Source: Carettochelys insculpta (taxonomy: Eukaryota; Chordata; Testudines; Carettochelyidae). Taken from it: DNA of 64,000 nucleotides. The stretch covers positions 38,807,501 through 38,871,500 of the forward strand of contig NC_134150.1 in the NCBI RefSeq assembly GCF_033958435.1. The letters run 5' to 3'. Shown piece after piece: positions 58,870-64,000 of this stretch. Each line of letters opens with the position of its first letter. The first letter of the stretch is position 1. The position numbers and the translations under genes were made by a program. Under the pieces are notes generated by a model. The model was not told where the DNA came from. It saw only the letters and a list, made by a program, of their open reading frames with translations, and did no database searches.

Positions 58870-61355
58870 CCCAAAAGGTTTACAGTCAACAAAACCAGCT
58901 GCGAAATAATCTCGTTAGCAAATGTACACATTTTAAAGACAAAATGAGAAGATGTTTGAGCTCAGTTTTGACCCCATGGATAGATTACCCTGCTTCCAAA
59001 AGAAAGAAGGGAGGACATACAACCACTGGCTGGAATATTCATTTTACTATTTTAAGGTTTATACCATATCTTGGGGAAATATATACTTTGCAGCTTACTT
59101 TAAGCCCTGAGCCTAACACTCATCTGCAAGGAACACCCCCCTCCCCAACATTCTGGTAGTTTGCATTCCATATTCAGATCAGGATATGAATTTTGCAAAT
59201 GGCCTCAATTTTTTCAAGGAGACAAAACCTGTATCCCTGATGCCAACAGGTGTTTTGCTATTGACTTCAACAGCTGTTAACATAAGGCAGTAATGAGAAA
59301 AATCAAACCCTCAGTTCCAAATGCTGTCTAACTTTAGGATGCTTGACATCTAGATGGGAAATCTGAATTTTGTGTCTTACGACAACTGTTTGGATAGACG
59401 CACAAACGCACTACCCAGCCCAAAAATTTATTAAGGAGGCATATCCATTGATTTCAAATATGCATATTCTGCTTTGTTTTGTTTTTGTCTGGGTAACACA
59501 ATATGTTGTGAAAATAACAAAAAAAGGCTTTGACTGATTTTACTTTATTGCATAAAATGTACTGAACACACTTGTGGGTGGGGAAAGGAACCACAGGGGG
59601 ATTATTGAACATGTTGACATGAGAGCACGATGCATCTTCAACTATATGAAGCTGCTTCATATCATTTAGTGACTTGAAAAGATAAAATAATGTAACATGA
59701 TTGGACATGATATTACATATAAGCCCAAGAAAAAATTCAGAGAAAAAGAAGTTCTTGTTCTGGGAGGCATTATACATTGCATAGAAATTGGGCAGGCTAT
59801 CCAGCAAATGGGTGGGTATGTAGACAGTGAGATATCTGCTTAAATACACTTTAAGTGCTAAGCATCACAGATTGAATAGTTATGAGCAACTAACGAACAA
59901 GATACTATCACCAGAACAAAAACAAAATGTAGGTTTAAATTTTAATCTGTATACGAGTCCAATTCAAACATTGTTCCACTTTCCTAAGGGATTCAGTAAC
60001 TATTATGAAAAATAATATTGATACATCTTGAGTTACTTTCTTTGGAACTTGTTACAATCTGCTTCCTCAGAGACCTCACATTAAACAAAAATCAAGGGAA
60101 TGGCAACCCCTTAGACAAAGTGTTTCTGTAACCTAACGTACTATGTGATAATGCAGAAATCAAACTGTGGACCAAATGGTTTGAAGTGGGAAAGTGATGT
60201 TTTGTTTTTGTTTTCTTTTCTTTTCTTTTTTTCAAAGGGGCCAGGTGTATTTTGAAAAGTAGTAATGCTTTGGAATGAACATGGTATTTCTTATGGTTTT
60301 ACCTAAGGCAAACAAAATCAACAGGACTTAATGCTCAAGGCTGAATCAAGGTCAAATTCCCAGCTTTAATTGGCTTAGTAGCACTGAAATTCATTGAACA
60401 TGATGTATCAGCAGCAGATAGAGAGGGGATTATTTTAAAATATTGTATCTATTAGCTCTTGTTTCTGAGATATGAACAATGGGCCAGATCCTACATGTTC
60501 ATCTTGATCCATTGAAACAAATCAATTCTTATTTGTAAAATATTTTATGATGTCCCATTAAAATAAATCCATATACTCCAAAGTATTTCACAGGCACAAA
60601 TGAGTTACACACTGGCCAATGTGTGTTACGTTCCTCTTCTAGGTGTGATCCACAGAAAATGGGAGTCTGTGATAGTTCTCGAAAGGCACCTGTCACTAAG
60701 TAGGGACACATGTAGGATCTGAACTACTGTGAACCTAATTTTCTCTGTCTAGGGAAAGAATGTAACCCACAGGTCTTGCCGGATGCCTAGTCCCAGAGGA
60801 TATGGGTCTGCTGTACGTCTCCAGATGGCACTTTTAGCTCCAGTTATAGGGATATAGGTTTTCGGTTCTGGAGCCCTGGTTCAATCTCTGGTGATTGTCA
60901 TGTATGCAAATAAAAAGTATCCCTGTTCTCTCTGGCTTTTAAACATTAATAGCTCAAATTACATCGAACAAGAGACTATGAAGGCTATGTCTAACCTGCA
61001 GCCCAGAGGGCTCCTGACAGAAGTCTGCCACTTTGAGAGCATTCTGCCGATATCCCAGTCATCCTCTTTCCACAAGGAAGAAGGGATATCTCAGCAGAGG
61101 GGGAGTTTCCTGACATTTAGCCCCAAGTGGACAGAACTGTCAGCAGGAGACACGCAAATGCAGTGCACAATTTGTGTATCTTTCGCCGAAAGTTCTCGGG
61201 AAACTAGACAGCCTATATGGACAGAACAGTCTGCAGCTGTTCTCACCCCTCCCCCCAGCCACACACACAGTGGTCCACCACAGCTTTTCATACAGCAAAG
61301 CAGACAAGATAGTTATTATATGGCAGAGAACACCTAGGCAGAGGTTAGAGATATT
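58870..61355. other. AT-rich sequence, no gene recognised
   Basis: Open frames up to 148 codons (60891-61337, +) show no domain, and opposing frames overlap them. No transposon ends noted. Confidence 0.4.
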
Positions 61356-61360
61356 TATTA

Positions 61361-61683
61361 CAGGCCTAACCTCTCTCATTCAGCACTCTCAGGACCTGAC
61401 CAGTGATGTACAAAAGAATATCCGAACCATGGGAGGTCAATGTTGTCTAGCAGCATGATCAACATGTCCACTGCTACCTGGGCTCTTAGTAGACATTTAG
61501 GGGTAAACTACAGCTAAATAACAGCATAGAACACAGATCAAGGACAGGTGGCTGTAAACAAATGGTATGGGACTGGGGGAAACTTGACCACACCGATGAT
61601 AAGTATCATCCAGCGAACTAAAATCATGCCGGATTACAGATATTGCCAGATGAGAGAATTCCAGATAAGAGAGGTGCAACCTG
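61361..61683 (+). mobile_element. MITE family B, copy 4
   Basis: Begins CAGGCCTAACCTCTCTCATT and ends AGAGAGGTGCAACCTG; shares the internal blocks TTGTCTAGCAGCAT, GCTAAATAACAGCATAGAAC and AAAATCATGCCGGATTACAG with the other copies. Confidence 0.75.
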
Positions 61684-62701
61684 TATCCTACTATGGATGT
61701 GAGCCTGAACTGTAAAGACTCAATCCGCCCCTAGTTCCAAATCAAACCCAGGTTCAAAGTGTTCAAATGTTGGTTCCATTTTAGGTCCAGCTCTTGTTAT
61801 GTTGCTAGGAAACTCTATGCTTTGAGCCTTTAATGCAATAAATGAACATGTCTCCACACCTTGTATGCAAAGAATGATTATGATCAGGGTTATAATGCCA
61901 ACATCTGCAAGATAGGGGCAAAAATAGAATTATTGATTATTGTGCCTAAATATAATGAAAGAGCAGGATTTGTTATAATGAAACCTGAATTTGCACCATG
62001 TTTCTCTGATCCGGGAAGGCAGATGACAGCAGTCCTATGGGCATGAGGAGGGTGGGGTGGAATGTATTACAGAGGATTATAATCCAGCTACTGACAGGAT
62101 TATTCACTGGAGCAGTTGTTTGTCCTTTTTGCATCAAACATTTGATTGGGTCTGGAACATGGTTCTTGCACTGTTTGACAACTGAAATGCTTTGTGGTGA
62201 TTGACAAATGAGGTGGTATCTGACAGATTTAAATGTAAACTTGACATACAGTATCAGCCTAAGAACACCCATGAATATATGAGATAAAAGTAGATGCCCC
62301 ACAGTGTATTCGGGCTCAGAACGGCATCATATACCATATACTATTGCAGTTCCTGTATCTTCATCTACACCTAAGAGAAAAAATATTGCACCACTTGGGT
62401 CAAATGTCCATCTTATTCCTTGTATTTCAGCACAGATGTGTAGATGTCCAAGATGGATCCTGCTTTCAGGCATGTCCAGATAAGATGTTATAATGATGAT
62501 AATGATATGATAATGTTGTGTAGGAGAAAAAAGTTCAGAAATCCAGGAGGACTGACCATAGTTTTTAAAGTGCACAGTGCTGAGAAGAACTAACACATTT
62601 ACAGTCTGCCTTTCCAACAAGCAAATAGCTTTAAGTTTTATAGAAAGAACTTGATTCACCTCAACGCTGCATCCCCTCGACACTGTCAGAGCCTAAATGA
62701 T

Positions 62702-62837
62702 ATGTCTACACTGCAATTGAAAAGTGGGTTTGCAACACATATAGCACTACCCAACATAGTTTAATCTAGATCAAAATTAGCATTGGCAGGTTGATCTGTG
62801 CTGCAATCACACCTCCTGATTGCAGTGTAGACTTACT
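62702..62837. mobile_element. Short Harbinger-type MITE
   Basis: ATGTCTACACTGCAATTG at the left and, on the other strand at the right, AAGTCTACACTGCAATCAGG form inverted ends 136 bp apart. No coding capacity. Confidence 0.6.
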
Positions 62838-63859
62838 ATCAGACTCAGGCCTAAGCATCTACAACTACACTTAGAACGCATTTGAAATGGGTGGTAGAGA
62901 CTTTTTTTGAGTAATCAAAATCAGGTGGTGACAAATAGAGATGGGTTTGAACCAAATCTAAGCTTTGCAGAAGTCAGCGTGAGTTATTGCACCTGATTTT
63001 GTAGCTCTTGCCCACCTTCACTTATAATAGGATCCTAGTTCTAAGGCAACGGTCAGAGGGTGGGGCATCTGGTATATTTCACGAGCCAAAGGGCTGATTT
63101 GATATCTGGTGGTAAGAAAAGGGAGATCACACATCTTTTTGATTCATAAGGGGAAATTTTGTGGGTTGGACATGGGGCATGGAGAGGATGGTGAGTTGAA
63201 AGCCTCAGGTTCCACCCTCTGTGTCTTAGTAATCAATTTTTCTTGACAACATATATATTGCATCCTATCCAAGAGAGGTCTAAACAGATTAAGGGGAGCG
63301 CTTCAAACAAGGAGCCCAGCTGGGCACAAGTAGGGTGCTTTTATTTTGGTGGGATGTTTTGGGTTTTGCAAAATGAGGGGATCTGGTATGGATCAGGATT
63401 TCATTTTTTAGCTGTACCATTAAAGGACTGGGGATATTTTAAATAATATGATCTGGTTGTCTCCCAACTCCAACAGACAGAGATGCTTAAGGTGGACATG
63501 AATCATACGTCAAACTAATTGCACTGTGTCCCTTTCACTCTCATCCACATGACAGACAACTGTCATGGCCAATGTACCCTTTTACCGGAGGCCAAATGTT
63601 TTTCACAGAGCCTTCATGCCAAAGCTGACCTTCCTCATTCTCAAAGGAAACTGGCACAACTCTTTCCAAGATGAGCCTAGGAGTTTAAATTCATAAGTTT
63701 GGTAAACACTAAATCATGGACCTAACAGTAATTCAAAGCTGATGACAACAATCTGTACCCCATTGCCCCTTACTTTTTGTCCTGTGACTGCAGAGGTATA
63801 AATGGGCCAATCTGCATTGCAATATTAGCCAACTACCTATGCTAAACAATCAGGGCAGT

Positions 63860-64000
63860 CTGTAGGCAGGTGTGGGGGCTGGGGCAATTCCCCCTCAGTG
63901 CCCCAGGTGTGGGGCCCATTGCAAACCCCCACCACAGGTCATGCTGCACCTCTGCACCTCTGCTGCACCTCTGCCCCACTCCACCCTTCCCCAACTCCAC
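63860..64000. repeat. GC-rich repeat fragment at window end
   Basis: Contains a TGCACCTCTGC tandem run (63941-63975) and CCCC-rich sequence similar in character to 7.2 kb. It runs off the window. Confidence 0.35.

Noticed and set aside
1..64000. CRISPR array, operon or prokaryotic genes
   Set aside because: Repeat content (MIR, LINEs, MITEs, microsatellites) is vertebrate and no regularly spaced repeats or dense coding are present.

Overview
This window looks like intergenic or intronic DNA from an amniote, most likely a turtle. I found no host protein-coding exon, tRNA or rRNA gene that I can defend. The case for a turtle rests on the repeats: many copies of a sequence carrying the motifs GTTAGTCT and TAACACGG (the tail usually seen in turtle genomes), MIR-type core-SINEs, PIF/Harbinger transposons with Myb/SANT partners, an RTE-like LINE ending in a TGA/ATG trinucleotide run, and Penelope-like (PLE) sequence. 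The species assignment is an inference.

Layout. 1.1-3.0 kb is a nonautonomous Harbinger-like element with a TAA target duplication, itself hit by two rounds of inverted PLE insertion and by an hAT-like MITE. 3.5-5.6 kb holds PLE tails, one of them split by a 5'-truncated RTE-like LINE. 7-10.2 kb has a GC-rich repeat, a MIR, a PLE tail and a Harbinger-type MITE. 11.8-16.0 kb is a complete but decayed Harbinger transposon with terminal repeats, a broken DDE transposase on the + strand and a nearly open Myb/SANT-like gene on the - strand. 16.7-26.7 kb carries three more palindromic PLE insertions, several copies of an approximately 330 bp MITE family, and a 220 bp sequence present twice. 27-32.5 kb has two MITEs, an unexplained 116-codon ORF, and a LINE fragment with a 5' inversion. 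34-42.7 kb is mostly MIRs and MITEs. 43.67-44.14 kb is a PLE copy that still encodes the end of its GIY-YIG protein. 52.7-53.2 kb is a MIR with an hAT-like MITE inside it. 55.5-58.9 kb is a decayed - strand LINE with endonuclease, reverse transcriptase and C-terminal zinc finger. The remainder is AT-rich apparently unique sequence.

The most interesting signals are structural. (1) At least four PLE insertions are near-perfect palindromes, each bounded by a target-site duplication, so each appears to be a single fold-back insertion. (2) The PLE tail carries a hammerhead-ribozyme-like core, CTGANGA - short stem - GAAA; the N7 position is the one that varies between copies and one stem pair shows a compensatory change. 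(3) The 43.7 kb copy physically joins this tail to GIY-YIG coding sequence, so the SINE-like tail is the 3' end of a PLE. (4) Two unrelated LINE copies show instructive rearrangements: a twin-primed inversion with an 11 bp target duplication, and an RTE insertion with three copies of its target site. (5) Two hAT-like MITEs sit in the same site of two different MIRs.
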